DNA of 64,000 nt from Mytilus edulis (Eukaryota; Mollusca; Bivalvia; Mytilida; Mytilidae). Location of the stretch: contig NC_092347.1 in NCBI RefSeq assembly GCF_963676685.1, positions 92,074,208 to 92,138,207 on the forward strand, read 5' to 3'. The translations under genes were made by a program, and so were the position numbers. The notes beneath the pieces are model-generated. The model was given only the letters and a program-made list of their open reading frames with translations. It was not told where the DNA came from and made no database searches. This document shows, one piece after another, positions 36,095 through 48,375 of the stretch; the stretch's first letter is position 1, and every line of letters begins with the position of its first letter.

Positions 36095-36330
36095 ACAACT
36101 TGTTCTCAAATTGTCATGTACCAAGTCAGGTATGTGTCAGTTGATATATAATAGTTCGTTTATATATATGGTGCTTTGTCGTTTAATATTTGTTGCACTT
36201 CAGTGTTTCTGTAGTTTCCTTGTTTTCCTCTTAGAGTTGATGTGTTTCCCTCGGTTTTAGTTTGTGGATTTGTTTTCTCTCAATTGATTGATAACTTTAA
36301 AACAGAAGTATACTACTGTTGCCATTTTTG
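36095..36330 (-). repeat. GGCAACAGTAGTATACC-family copy
   Basis: Reverse-oriented, from CATGTACCAAGTCAGGTATG to TACTACTGTTGCC. It lies between the left duplication arm and the RT remnant. Confidence 0.6.
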
Positions 36331-36408
36331 TAGAGCCCGTATAATTCTTTGGTGTTGTTGGTTGCTGTCTTTCATACTTTTCCCGTATTCCATCTTTGTA
36401 ACTGGACT

Positions 36409-37660
36409 TAAGAAGAAGGACGAAAGATACCAGAGGGAGAGTCAAACTCATAGGTTGAAAATAAACCGACAACGCCATGGCTAAAAATAAAAAGACAAAC
36501 AGACAAATAATAGTACAGAAACACAACATAGAAAACTAAAGACTAAGCAACACGAACCCCACCAAAAACTGAGGGTGCTCTCAGGTGCTCTGGAAGGGTA
36601 AGCAGATCCTGCTTCACATGTGACACCCGTCGCGTTGCTTATATTATTACAACTCCGGTAAAAAGTCTAATTCGGTAGGTCACATTCGTGAAAAGGGAAG
36701 GGTATTGAAGTTATGACATAAGAAACATATCCGATATCATCTGTGAAACGGTTATTCCATAACGGTCAACTAACTCGTGATGGCGTCAATAAAATTTACA
36801 AAAGGATGATTTCAACTTCACCATTTGGAACTCTTTTTTTTAATAACTTTCTTGTGCGTAGCACTCCCCTATCAAGGAAATCATGATAGAAAACACAAGC
36901 CCAGGAATATCGTATCAATTGGGAGATTTATACTCCGTATGCAAGCGCTGCTGGAATGTTGCTACATAGAAATGGAAAGTTCACAAATGGGAAGTTGAAA
37001 TCATCTCTTTTGTCGTAAAGTTTTGTTTTCAACCGACCCTCATTGTCAATTTCTACTTGTAAGTCAAAATATGAGAGAGATTTAACTGTATCTGTAGTAT
37101 CCTCTAGTTCGTTTGGATAGATTGGTTCAACACAGTCATCAAATTTTGTATTATTAAGTGAGAGAACATCATCTATATAGCGGAACGTAAAGTTAAAGGA
37201 TATTTCTAACTTCTTATCTTTCTTCCTAAGAAGTTCCTGTATGAAGTCAGCCTCATAATAACAAAGAAACAAGTCGGCAAGAAGAGGGGCATAATTGGTT
37301 TTCATTGGAATTACGACAGTTTGTTGAAAAACACGTCCTCCAAACGTAACAAATATGTTGTCAATCAAGAAATTTAGCATCTTGATAATGTCAGTTTCAA
37401 GTAGGATTATCCATCCCCAAGACAAGATACTTGTATCTACGTTCGCTATTCTTTTTAATGAAACAAAGTAATACTAACTCTTTCAGTTTGTCTTTTAGTT
37501 TGGAATGGGAAGACTCGTGTAAAGTGTAGAAAAGTCAAATGTTTTAATACTATTGCAAGATGAGAGAGTCTTAGATTGTATGTACTCTAAAAGATCTTTG
37601 GAATTTTTTAGTATCCACATCTAATTTACGCCACCTCTAGAAAAGGCAGTTTCACAATAA
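36409..37660 (-). mobile_element. Penelope-like retroelement remnant: reverse transcriptase and 3' end
   Basis: The longest open stretch (36928-37425, 165 codons) encodes reverse transcriptase motifs: VFQQTV..IPM, NYAPLLADLFL (motif B region) and FRYIDDVLS (the YxDD catalytic motif), then LYDKRDDFNFP. Upstream, 37426-37660 continues in other frames with AFSRGGV, WILKN and IKTFDFSTLYT, so it is frameshifted. Downstream, the SQLIRY region and the noncoding 3' end run to about 36409 with stops. The G of the usual IPMGT is Lys here. The family is most like Penelope-type elements, from memory; the element is 5'-truncated and dead. Confidence 0.65.
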
Positions 37661-37724
37661 CTTTGGAACAATAAGAATTGAATTATGTAACTTATGAAAA
37701 AAGTAACAATAGTAAACAATATCA

Positions 37725-37895
37725 CTCAACATTTGATTGATTCGTATTTTTAGCGTCAACCTTTGTTTCCGTATTATAACCTTTTAAACTCTATACATGG
37801 GATTTGGAATGAAATAAACATTAAAAGTAAACTCATCATAGATACCAGGATTGCAATTTTGTAGTTGCGCCAGACGTGCAAACCGCGTTTACTTT
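37725..37895. repeat. Right copy of the direct duplication
   Basis: Same order as 35835-35985 with about 85-90 percent identity by eye, ending in a hammerhead-family stub (GCGCCAGACGTGC). Confidence 0.65.
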
Positions 37896-37969
37896 CCTGC
37901 ATTTATTGCGGTCTGAACTAAGGCAAAGTGTATGTTATTGGGCTATGTTCCGGATTATTCTGAATTTCG

Positions 37970-38110
37970 ATGTATGTACCAAGTCAGGAATATGATAGTT
38001 TGTATTTTTTCGTTGAAGTGTTTGAGCTTTTGATTTTGCCATTTGATTAAGGACTTTCAGTTTTAATATTTCCTCGGAGTTCGGTATTTTTTATTTATTT
38101 TTTTTACTTG
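37970..38110 (-). repeat. AGTAAAATCAC-family repeat fragment
   Basis: ACCAAGTCAGGAATATGATA through CCTCGGAGTTCGGTATTTTT, reverse orientation. Confidence 0.6.
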
Positions 38111-38653
38111 TAAGCACTCGTTTAAAAGCGTCTGAATATTAAAAATGATATAAATAGCCTTTATACATTAAGAGGTAAGTCAATTAGGAATTTGTGAATT
38201 AGGTCTATAAATGCGTAAAATTTTGTTAAAAGGGGAGGGAAATATGCACTTTAGATATCTTTAAAACTTCTGTCGACAGTTTTAAGTTAAGTTGGGCTAC
38301 TTATGGCAGGTGTGCACAAATTTTGTATACTAGTACTAGGATATGTACATCCAAAAAGTCTGTCATTTATACAATTAAATCATATGAATTGGGTTCAGGC
38401 GAGTAACTGGTTGGCTATCCCAAAGACTTATCCTTAACTCCTCTATGTTAACTAAAGAAACTGTGATGACTGGTAAGAATTCTAGTCCTGGACTGCCCTT
38501 AAGATGGAGTATCAGTATTCCTTATTGTTTTATATTCCTTAGACACGGCGAAGTTGGTCTCTGTGTATCACTGTTTTATATTCTTTTGAAGAGATGATAT
38601 TGGTCTCTATATCTCATTATTTTATATTCCTTGGACGAGCCGGTGTTGGTATC

Positions 38654-38905
38654 TAAAGTGACTGAGGCAAGTGTGTCGACTGGTAGTATATTCCAGCGTT
38701 GGACTGTCCATAAGAAGAAGCAGTGTCTGTTTGCCTTATTGTATGATCTTCCTTGGCCTCTATAGTGACTGAGGCAAGTGTGTCGACTGGTAGGATATTC
38801 CAGTCTTGGACTGTCCTTAACAAGAAGCAGTGTATGTATTCCTCATTGTTTGATCTTCCTTAGCCTCTATAGTGACTGAGGCAACTATCTAACTAGTAAC
38901 CATGT
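38654..38905 (+). repeat. 107-bp tandem repeat, about 2.3 clear copies
   Basis: GTGACTGAGGCAAGTGTGTC recurs at a 107-bp spacing (units start at 38654, 38761 and 38868). More diverged units seem to extend left to about 38440. Confidence 0.75.
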
Positions 38906-38909
38906 AATC

Positions 38910-39960
38910 TCAAGTTTTCCAAATATTCTATAGAAACACCAAAATAAAAAAAAGATTGAAGCTTTGAGAAACATAAGATATATGTTTATGACTCAGATTA
39001 TTTAATCCAATGTAGAACTAATTTCCTACAACTATCAAATTCAATGGAATATTTCTTTCGACTCTTTTTCGCATGCAACCAGATGTGACGTTCTATGATT
39101 TTGTGGTGTTACTACTAAACTTCTTTTCAAACTAATGTAATTTTTCATTCAAGATACATATTGCAGCAGTGTAAGTAATGCAAATGCAATCATAAATAGA
39201 TTGTTGAACTTTTAGGGTAGGGGTGAATTTTTTCTGCTGTAGGGTGTCAAAATACAATGGCTAAGTAAAAGTGTTTGAAATATTTTCAACTTTTTTATTT
39301 TGTATATTAGAAACTTTATGCTTTTTGTAGCATTATAACTAGTTAGAGTAGTGTAAATACTATGATACGTTTTAAATTCTGGTCTATTGAAAAGGGGGGG
39401 GGCCTTTTTGCACGAGGCAGAGTCCAAATATCATGACAAAAAAATGTAAAATAATGTGCAATGCACATGTTTTTTTATTTAATCTCTTGAAAGATTAAAT
39501 TTCAGAAAAAGGTCTAATTTTTTGTTGTTGAAATTCTGCATTTTTCTGGACGTAGAAAGGCTCAACTTAAAAACATTAAATAAATTTCAAGACGTTATAA
39601 CTGTTACCTTCGTAGGAAAGCATCACAAATAAAATAAAAGTTAAAGTAGCTTTTAAAGGTTTCGTAATTATTTGGATTACGATTTTGAAGTATTCGAATC
39701 AAATTTACCGTTTAACCTTCAATGCTTCTTTATACTTAAAAGACGAACCCCCAAATACACAGATTTAAGAAGATAATGATCATACCTTAATGAGTCTATT
39801 ACACAATATAGAATAGGGCTTGGCTCCGAGGAAATGACTCATATTTGAGGCTGGACATAGATTTCAATCTTGCAAATATATACCGATAGTGTTGTAAATA
39901 ACTTGTTATGGCCAAATAAAATTCCAACAACAAAATACAATTTCTTCTATACCATATACT
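38910..39960. other. Intergenic stretch downstream of copy B
   Basis: AT-rich, with no gene seen. The last 150 bp align with the 3' flanks of the other array copies. Confidence 0.45.
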
Positions 39961-40064
39961 TATATATATTGTTATCATACTGAAAGTGTAATAAAGTCTG
40001 GAACATGGCTTTAATTCTAAATACTACAACACTTCCCCTTATAACGAATCAGGGTCCAACTGGT

Positions 40065-43000
40065 TTACCTGCCAATTGCAGTTACCGTAGAACAGGCTTC
40101 ACTACTATCCGACTTCAAAACTGCTCGTTGAGTACAACCCTCCTGAACAATTTCACATTCTGGCCCCACGCTTGTTATTGTAATGCTTATTCTGAAATGA
40201 TATAAAAGTACAAATTTCTTAATACATATCTGTCTTACCATAAAGGCCTATAAATCAAATAGACGATGATGATTGATTGTCTTTTAATCAAGTTGTATTT
40301 ATATAAATGGTTATCAGTTTAATGCTATGCATGTCTGACATATTAACCAGAATCTGATAACCCGTGAGGAGGGTTCGCTTTGTTTAGGCTTAAGCTTTTT
40401 TTAAATAGTCTTTTGTAGTCTCCTGCTTGTTTTCTCATCGTTTAATATAAGTTTTTGCAATAATTTTGTTGGTCTCTCTTCATAAAAGAGTGTTACAACA
40501 GCAGATCAAAAGTTACGCATATGGGACAGCAGATTAAAATATATGTTCAATCTGCCAAAAATCTCCCTGGCCTCCCCAAATTATTAAGTGGTTGTCGGAT
40601 AGACCTTTATAAGGTGTTATACAGGGAAGGAAAATTATATAAAAAAAGCAACATTTGGCATTGCACAACATTATGTTTTTCTTTTGAGTAACTGCAATCT
40701 AATTAAAATATTGATCTCTGATTACGTTCTACTACATATGAGCATATGTAGTAGAACGTAATCAGAAATCAATATTTTAATTAGATTGGAGTAACTGCAA
40801 GTACTCTGAGATATGCACTTCGTGTCTTGTGTGTTCTGTTATAGTTGTTTGTGTACCTTGTATCAAATTAAGTCCCTATCTGATCTTCTTTGTATAATTT
40901 TGTGTTGTAGTACCAATGTCCAAGGTTAGTGGAGGCTTAAGTACCCTAAAAATTATTAACCCTGCCACTCTCTACAGATGTCAGTCCGAAGTAAAAAAAA
41001 ATATTGGTCATCGTTTGTTGTAAATCATATTTGTTTTTCTATTATAGTTTTGTACAGGTTGTTCTTGTGTTTGCTGTTGCAACACTGTCCAAAGTTAGGG
41101 TGTGTGAAGGTTGGACGCCCCATGTTATTACAACACTGTCCAACGTTAGGGTGTGTGAAGGTTGGACGCCCCATGTTATTACATCACTGTCCAACGTTAG
41201 GGTGTGTGAAGGTTGGACGCCCCATGTTATTACAACACTGTCCAACGTTAGGGTGTGTGAAGGTTAGACGCCCCATGTTATTACAACACTGTCCAACGTT
41301 AGGGTGTGTGAAGGTTGGACGCCCCATGTTATTACAACACTGTCCAACGTTAGGGTGTGTGAAGGTTGGACGCCCCATGTTATTACAACACTGTCCAAAG
41401 TTAGGGTTTGTGAAGGTTGGACGCCCAAAACATGTTCGAATCCGCCGTTTTCTGTATGTGCCTGTCCCAGGTCATAGTCAGTAACACAATGGTTGGCGTA
41501 TGCTGCTGTATATCATATTAGGTTTCCATTTATTGTTGTTTACATTCATAGGGTCGTTTTTGTCTGTTATAAATTTATCTTATGCTATGTGGTATGAGTT
41601 TCGGTCATAGTTTGAGACTGTACTGTGACGCATAGTTGCTTATTTCTACATCATTTTGTCTCTTAAGCTTGTTGTCTCATTTGCAATAAACCACAACTAT
41701 GTATCGGCCGATTTTTTGTTAAAATTTATCACCAGATTTTATGTCAAAATAGTCTAAAGACTTACGAACAGCATGAATGTATTGTTTCAGAACAGCTGCA
41801 CCTAACACAATCAGGCTGGTAAAAGCTTTTGGTCTCTCCTTTTCGTATAAAGTTACCTTTATAGTTACATCCAAGGGAATTTTCTTGAAAGATAAACGAA
41901 CTGCTGTTTAATGAAGATACATTATATATAACGAAATTGGTTTATTATGAAGCATATGTGTATGTATGATTTTAGATTTTCAGTGTTTCATCTATGAACT
42001 CATCACAGATACCAGGATTAAATTTTGTATTTACGCCAGTCGCGCGTTTCGTCTACTAAAGACTCATCAGTGACGCTTGAATCCAAAAAAGTTAAAAAGG
42101 TCAAATGAAGTTGAAGAGCATTGAGGACCAAAATTCCGAAAATATTTGCCAAATGCAGCTAAGGTAATCTATTCCTGAAGTAGAAAAGCCTTAGTACTTA
42201 AAATATATTTTCCTTAACCAGTATAGAGATTAAGTTCAGCTTTCATTGAAAAACAGACACATAGTGTTCTCTTAATCCCGAGTGTATAGTAGGAAGAACT
42301 AACGACACATAGTGTCCCGAGAGTATAGTAGGAAGAACTAACGACACATAATGTTCTCTTAATCCCGAGTGTATAGTAGGAAGAACTAACGACAAATATT
42401 ACAATGAACATTGACTGCATTTACTGCAGTAGAAATAGTTTGCTGCATGTTCAACATGAGAATAAGCTAACATAAAATTCAAAACATATGTCCCGTAGCA
42501 GAAAATAAATAAAAACATCACGTTATAAATTTAATGCGTCAAGAGCGCTTTTCTGGATATTCCTCCATTAGAAATGATTAAAGTCAAATATTTGAAGGCC
42601 TTAACAGTTGAAGAGATATGTTAGTATAAATGACCTAAAATAATAGCCAAATTCTTCCAAGGCCAAATCTGCCTGAGGGTGTAGGTGAAGTCCGGGATGA
42701 AGGACGGAACTTTTGTTTAATGTGTTTGAGCTTTTGATTAGGGACATTCCGTTTGAATTTTTGTTATTTTACATTTTAAACTGCCACTGCAAAATGAGGG
42801 TATTTCTATGAATGGCAATAGCACCTACCATCAGGCCATCTACGCGTCTCTCAAAGAGTCGTGGCAAGGGTTCTCAACTAGAAAGGAGCGTTACACTTTT
42901 TATACGAGGCGTATCCATTGATAAAGCGGGGGGGGGGGGGGGGGGATCACCCATCATGGTTAGGGTTTACCTGTCGGGTGTGAGAAGACGACAAGTAATA

Positions 43001-43582
43001 ATATTTCTATCACAAACAACAGTAGTATACCGATATTCAAAAGTCATAAATCGATTGAGAGAAAACAAATCCGGGTAACAAACTAAAACTGAGGGAAACA
43101 CAACAATTATAAAAGGTAAATAACGAAACAGCAGACACACTGAAGTGCAACAAAAAAAACAAACGACAATACAACACACACAGAAACGAACTATAAGATA
43201 ACAACTGCCATTTTCCTGATTTGGTACAGGACATTTTAAGAAAAAATGCTGGATTGGACCTGGTTTTGTGGATAGACAAACCTCGCACTTTTATGGCAAT
43301 GTTAAATATACCACTAGAACATTCAGGACAGAAAAATACAAAAATGAACAATACAATAGTACCAAAGTCATTCACCTGATGCGAAAATGACGAATATACT
43401 TGGTAATGTATTTATTTTTTTCCGTATATCACTGCCACTGTCCTACAAAATGCAAGATACAGTCACAGAAAATAATTATATTTATAAGTACGTCTACCTG
43501 AGACTTGCTCTGCTGTGCACCAAGAATGGCATTCCCTAAATGACAATACCAAAACCATAAAGAACAGGATGTTAGATTTCAT
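40065..43582 (-). CDS. Beta-microseminoprotein-like secreted ten-cysteine protein, copy B
   Basis: Second complete copy of the array. Coding exons 43582-43498, 41883-41766 and 40191-40065 join in phases 1 and 2 into 109 aa. The signal peptide resembles MKSNILFFMVLVLSF and ends before WC. The mature chain has the same ten-cysteine order as copy A, with CVRCSC and SCC in exon 2 and GPEC, EGC and EAC in exon 3. Exon 2 is three codons shorter than in copy A, before its first cysteine. Intron 1 carries a decayed hammerhead repeat and a 48-bp tandem repeat. Intron 2 carries a 51-bp minisatellite and a perfect-looking palindromic insertion. No disabling change is seen in the coding exons. Confidence 0.8.
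40695..40788. repeat. Near-perfect palindrome with 46-bp arms
   Basis: Arms 40695-40740 and 40743-40788 differ at one position and are separated by AG. It is flanked by direct GAGTAACTGCAA at 40686-40697 and 40789-40800. It lies in intron 2 of copy B; the homologous place in copy A (near 32550) has a single uninterrupted site. Confidence 0.85.
41079..41426. repeat. 51-bp minisatellite, about 6.8 copies
   Basis: The unit contains GTTGGACGCCCCATG and AACACTGTCCAAC and recurs every 51 bp from 41081 to 41387. GTTGGAC and GTCCAAC are inverted within each unit. It lies inside copy B intron 2. Confidence 0.9.
41990..42200 (-). repeat. Hammerhead-family repeat with mutated cleavage triplet
   Basis: Ribozyme at 42033-42076 (minus): CTGATGA, GTC/GAC stem II and GAAA are intact, but the cleavage triplet is GAC, not GTC. 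It lies in copy B intron 1. Confidence 0.7.
42256..42396. repeat. 48-bp tandem repeat, three copies (middle one shortened)
   Basis: GTATAGTAGGAAGAACTAAC occurs three times; the middle unit lacks 12 bp (TTCTCTTAATCC). It lies in copy B intron 1. Confidence 0.85.
42928..42945 (+). repeat. Run of 18 G
   Basis: Homopolymer in copy B intron 1. Confidence 0.9.
43005..43365 (+). repeat. GGCAACAGTAGTATACC-family copy
   Basis: From AACAGTAGTATACCGATATT to ACCACTAGAACATTC. It lies about 130 bp from copy B exon 1. Another partial copy is at 44535-44670. Confidence 0.65.
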
Positions 43583-44328
43583 TTTTCAACTATGAGTATA
43601 TCTGTGTGCTAGAAAAAGATTTTCAAATAGTTGAATTTTTATGCATCAGAATCTTATTTATAGAACAGTTTGACATAGCGTTATTATTTTTTATTGTTTG
43701 AACAATTAGGCTCAAGATTAGACAAGAGAGTGTCTTATCAATACATTTATATGTCAAGCACTGCATAGCCCCTAATTGTAATAAATAATTGATAGCGATA
43801 ACACTGGTCACTTACTTTGGCATTCAATTTAAGTCTGGGCAATAAATAGAACGGTCACGTCATATGGCTAGCGATTATTGAATTTGCCTTTTAAATTTAC
43901 AATTACGACTAAAATGAATGTCAATCCATGAGAGTTTTTGAAAACTTTGATGAAAAAAGCGGTAAATCCATAGCTATACACATATTATCGCCCTTGCAAA
44001 CAAAACCTTTTTCATTTATATTTATCATGCTCACTGAACCGAAATTTTTATTTACAATTTCGCAAGATCACGTTCTTGAATTTGGAAACTTAATCATAAC
44101 TTGTATGGTTACAGGATTTTTTTAAATTTGTATATATATATATATATATATATAAAGAAAATGGAAAAAACAGTTTGGAGTATGAGTCGTATGGAACATT
44201 CGTTCATTATATTACTTGACAAACACATTCCTAACTTACCAATCTCAATTTATCTACTGGCACCATACTTCACATTCAGAAAATAAATAAAGCTAGACGA
44301 AAGAAATTAATATTAATATTAAATTTAC

Positions 44329-44385
44329 CTTAGGAAATCGGGAACAAGATCCAGTTCGCGTCCTTATCTTCGTGTGACCTGCTGA
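44329..44385 (-). other. Probable 5'UTR exon of copy B
   Basis: Homologous to the upstream exon block of copies A and C, ending in TCCTAAG followed by donor GTAAATTT. The matching acceptor TTTCTAG lies at 43609-43615 before the first coding exon. The outer edge is uncertain. Confidence 0.5.
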
Positions 44386-44869
44386 TAAAGGACATTCCGT
44401 TGTAAAGTTTAAGTTGAGTTGGTATTCTTGATATTATCAAATACATATATATGTTTTGACCAAAAACTCGGTTCAAAGAATAGACAGTTTTTATTAAAAA
44501 AAAATATCATATTAATCTTTTTAGAGGGGTACACAAATAAAAGCAACAGTAGTAAACCAGTGTTCAACAGTCATAAATCGATTAAGAAAAGAACAAAACA
44601 AATCCGGGTTACAAACCAAAACTCAGAGAAACACATCAACTATAGGCGGGAAACAAAGGAACAACAGAAACATCGAATTGGTACAAAAACGTACATAATA
44701 TTCGTCCTATTCCAAACGTATCCTTTTCAAAAGAGGCAAATTTATTGTCATGCTGTTTAACGTTCTGTTGACTGACCAAGTTTGACTCCGTGTAGAGCCA
44801 TGTACCCCTTAACTCTTCTCATGTTTTATAATCTTAGTCTATGCATATTTCTATTGTTAGATGAATATA

Positions 44870-45620
44870 GTTATCAAAGGTACCAGGCTTATAATTTGAT
44901 ACGCAAGACGCGCGTTTCGTTTACATAAGACTTATCAGTGACGCTCAGACAAAACAAATTATAGAGCCAAACAATGGCAAAGTTGAGGAGCATTGAGAAC
45001 CCAAAATTTTTAAATTTTGCCAAATACGGCTAAGGTAATCTGTGCCTGTGATAAAAAAAAAGTTCTTATTATTTTTAAAAAATCATTCTTTTGTAAACAG
45101 GAAATTTATAAAAAAAAATAACCATATAATTGATATTCATGTCAACACCACAGTGTTGACTACTGGGCTGGTGATACCCTCGGGACAAAATGTCCACCAG
45201 TAGTGGCATCGACCCTGTGGTGTAAAAAGTTATCAAATGTACCTGACTTATAATTTAATACGCAAGACGCGCGTTTCGTCTACATAAGATTCATCAGTGA
45301 CGTTCAGAGCAAAATAGTCATAAAGTCAAACAATGACAAAGTTGAAGAGCTTTGAGAATCCAAAATTCCAAAAAGTTGTATCAATACGGCTAAAGTAAGT
45401 TATTCCGGGGATAAACAATCCTTAGTATTTCGAAAAGTTCAAATTTTTGTAATCATGAAAATTATAAAAAAACGACCATATATTGATATTCTTGTCAACA
45501 CTGAAGTGCTGACTACTGAGCTGGTGATACTCTCGGGGACTAAACGTCCACTAGCTATGGCATCGACACAGTGGTGTAAATAGTTATCAAAGGTACCAGG
45601 CTTTATATTCTATATGAAAT
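44870..45620 (-). mobile_element. Retrozyme-like repeat, direct dimer, decayed
   Basis: AGTTATCAAAGGTACCAGG-like ends occur at 44870, 45228 and 45580, so there are two units of about 355 bp. The ribozyme at 44902-44945 has CTGATAA, which breaks the core; the one at 45260-45303 is better kept. Confidence 0.7.
45260..45303 (-). ncRNA. Hammerhead ribozyme, partly decayed
   Basis: CTGATGA, GAAA and GTC are kept on the minus strand, but stem II is ATC/GAC and stem I has one C-U mismatch. It is the second unit of the dimer at 44.87-45.62 kb. Confidence 0.6.
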
Positions 45621-45629
45621 TAGGCTTTG

Positions 45630-47670
45630 GCCTTGCGTTCTTTAACTCCACAACTCATAGATCAATACGTTGCGTACCTTTGTGTTTATTAGTTGATATT
45701 GTGTTTTGTACCAATCTTACAAACGCCAAAACACATTGAAACAAATATATTTGTTTTAAAATATTTTAATCGTATGCTCGTCAAGAAAAAAAATAACTTG
45801 CTATGCTATTAAAGGTTGCGTTGACTTTCCAAGCTTTGGCTAATTTTAGTGCTATGTAAACTCTTTTTTTTTTTAACTCTTTTCCATTCATTTTAAAAAA
45901 AACTTAATCTGCAGTTCTAATTCTTTAGGTCTTTTTCCAATTTTAATACCATGTTAACGATAACCTTGGAAAATTTGATTTGGAGATTCACAATACATTG
46001 CACAATCATAACTATTAAAGGAGCCCGCTTCTCTGTTCCAAAATAACAGTTTTTCAAAAGCCTATTATGAATTGAAGGTTATCAATGTAATATTCATTCA
46101 GATCTTTGAATGTTGATTTTATTTCGGAAAAAAATAATTCATCTCTAAAAATGTTACAACTTTCATTAACGAAAACTGTTGGTCTTCCTTTATGGCTGTT
46201 GATATTTATATATTGCACAAGGTAATGCTAGTGATGTTTCTTGACGAAACCCACCGATGATGTATTGAGTGATATTCTATTCGGAGATTTTGTTTTAGTA
46301 GACATTTGGTTGTTAACTAACACTCAATAACTGTGATAAGTAGATTGTGTTCTTTGTTTTCTATTTTTGTTTTGTTTTATGTTTTTGTCATCAACTGATG
46401 AGTCGAGTCCTTTCAAACAGATCTTGTAGTTTGCTTTTATGGTTTGCTGCTACTGCACCTTTTAAGTAAGTGTAAGAGTTCAGCCATCGAAACATGTTTA
46501 ATTCTCCGTGTGCAGAATTTTCTCGCTGTGTTTTAGAACCCTTGATGGAGTTCGTTTCTTATTCTTTTACTCTTCGGTCGGGTTGTTGTCTCTTTGACAC
46601 ATTCCCAACTTCAATTCTCTTTTTTATTTATCCCGATACATTCTAAGTGACCTTGTCTGCAAAATAACCCGTATAATTCAGTGTTTGGAGATGTTTGCTG
46701 TTTTCCATAATTATTTGTGTGCTTTGTTACCATGTTACTGGACTAAGGAATGTCAAAATGAAAAAGTCGCAACAGTAACCAATTCAATGTAACTAAAAAT
46801 TTGCTTGGTTTTTCTCAATCTTAAGTGTAACTCTTTGTTACAAGAATAAAACCTTTTTTCACTCCATAAATTAGATTTGGAATAATGAAGATGCACAATG
46901 TTTATAAAACAAACTTTAAAACAAACTTTTCCCACTTTTATATGGTCAATCGTTACAAATTTAGATGTTTGTAAGATGAGTTTGGGACAGTTATTGACAT
47001 TCATTATTATTCTGTTACTCCTTCCGTGCAATTTCGATTTATATTATACAGCAAAGTGTAATAAATTGAGCTCTAGTTCGAATTTTGAATGGATGTAGAA
47101 ATCGTTAAACACCATCTGAATATACAGTTATAACTGTACCTTTTAAACTGTTCGAAAAAAGTTTATAAATTTATATATCTTTTTTTTTAAAACGACACAA
47201 AATATGCATTTTCTCACATTACCTAATTTATTAAGTCGGGCTCCTCGGGCGTACACATATATAGTCCCCTAGACTACTGACACCTAAATAAACATTTTGT
47301 TATTCCTACTATCTACATTGGATCCTTGTCTAGTAACTGGTTTGACTAACTCTGAGATTGATCATAAACCCCTTTGACGACTGAGTGAACATTAAAACCT
47401 TTGAGTGTCCGAAAAAAAGGAGTATAAGTTTGCCTCTATTCTACTTTTTGTGTATGGCCTTTTAAGACGTAATACTCATTACAACGTATGTAGACGTCAA
47501 ATAAGTTTGCAGTACTAAAATTAATTTAATCGTTTGCCTTGTTTTACCTTGACGAACACACAAAAGGCATTTTTACTAACATGTGTTTATTGAGAGAACA
47601 AAACATATGTTCGAATTGCTTACACTACTAAATTAATTTTCATTTAGAAAAAGTAAAAGTGAAATTGAAT
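45630..47670. other. Upstream region of copy B, no gene recognised
   Basis: Contains words shared with upstream regions of the other copies (GTTCTGTTGACTGA-like, ACGATAACCTTGG) and the TTGTTGTCTCTTTGACACA repeat at 46.51-46.64 kb. No exon 2 or 3 of the dead copy was found here. Confidence 0.45.
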
Positions 47671-48014
47671 ATTAAGACTTATAATAAGAAGATATGGTAC
47701 GATTGTCAATGAGACAAATCCCCACAAAAGACCAAATAATACAGAAATTTATAACTATATGTCACCGCGAAGCCTTCGACAATGAATAAAAAATTCATAC
47801 TGCACGGTCAGCGAAAAAGGGTTCTTATAGAAAAATATAAAACAAATCGTAACCGATTAATTCAAATACAAAGTAATGAACAAAGAACTATATTGATACA
47901 CGCATGCAAAAAACCGCCACTAACAAATAGTTTTTACTACTTTTTTTATTACAAAAAAACTGTAAGCTCCAATTGGAAAGAGGACACAGACTTGAGTAAA
48001 AACTAGATGTATAT

Positions 48015-48375
48015 GAATAAAGGCAACAGTAATATACCGCTGTTCAAAATTCATAAATCGATTGAAAACAAAATCCGGGTTACAAACTAAAACTGAGGGA
48101 AACGCATCATATATAAGAGGAGAACTACGACACAACAGAAGCACAACATTAAAATGTAACACACACAGAAACGAACTATAATATAACAATTGCCATTTTC
48201 CTGACTTGGTACAGGACATTTTAAGAAAAAAAATGGTGGGTTGAACCTGATTTTGTGGAATGGCAAACCTCCCGCTTTTATGGCTATGTTAAATATAACA
48301 TTAAAATGACAACATTACATGACAGGACTACAATACAAATAAATGGGAGAACATATAGGACAGACAAACACACGA
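48015..48375 (+). repeat. GGCAACAGTAGTATACC-family copy
   Basis: Long copy, with CTTGGTACAGGACATTTTAA and AACATTAAAATGACAACATT. A hammerhead stub (CTCGCGTTTCGTCCAC) follows at 48412-48430. Confidence 0.7.

Noticed and set aside
40978-41484. 168-codon reading frame with 17-residue repeats
   Set aside because: It is the 51-bp minisatellite read in frame, inside an intron of copy B on the opposite strand; several other frames are equally open.
42530-42600. Possible further hammerhead near GCGTCAAGAGCGCTTTTC
   Set aside because: No CTGANGA box at the right place on either strand.
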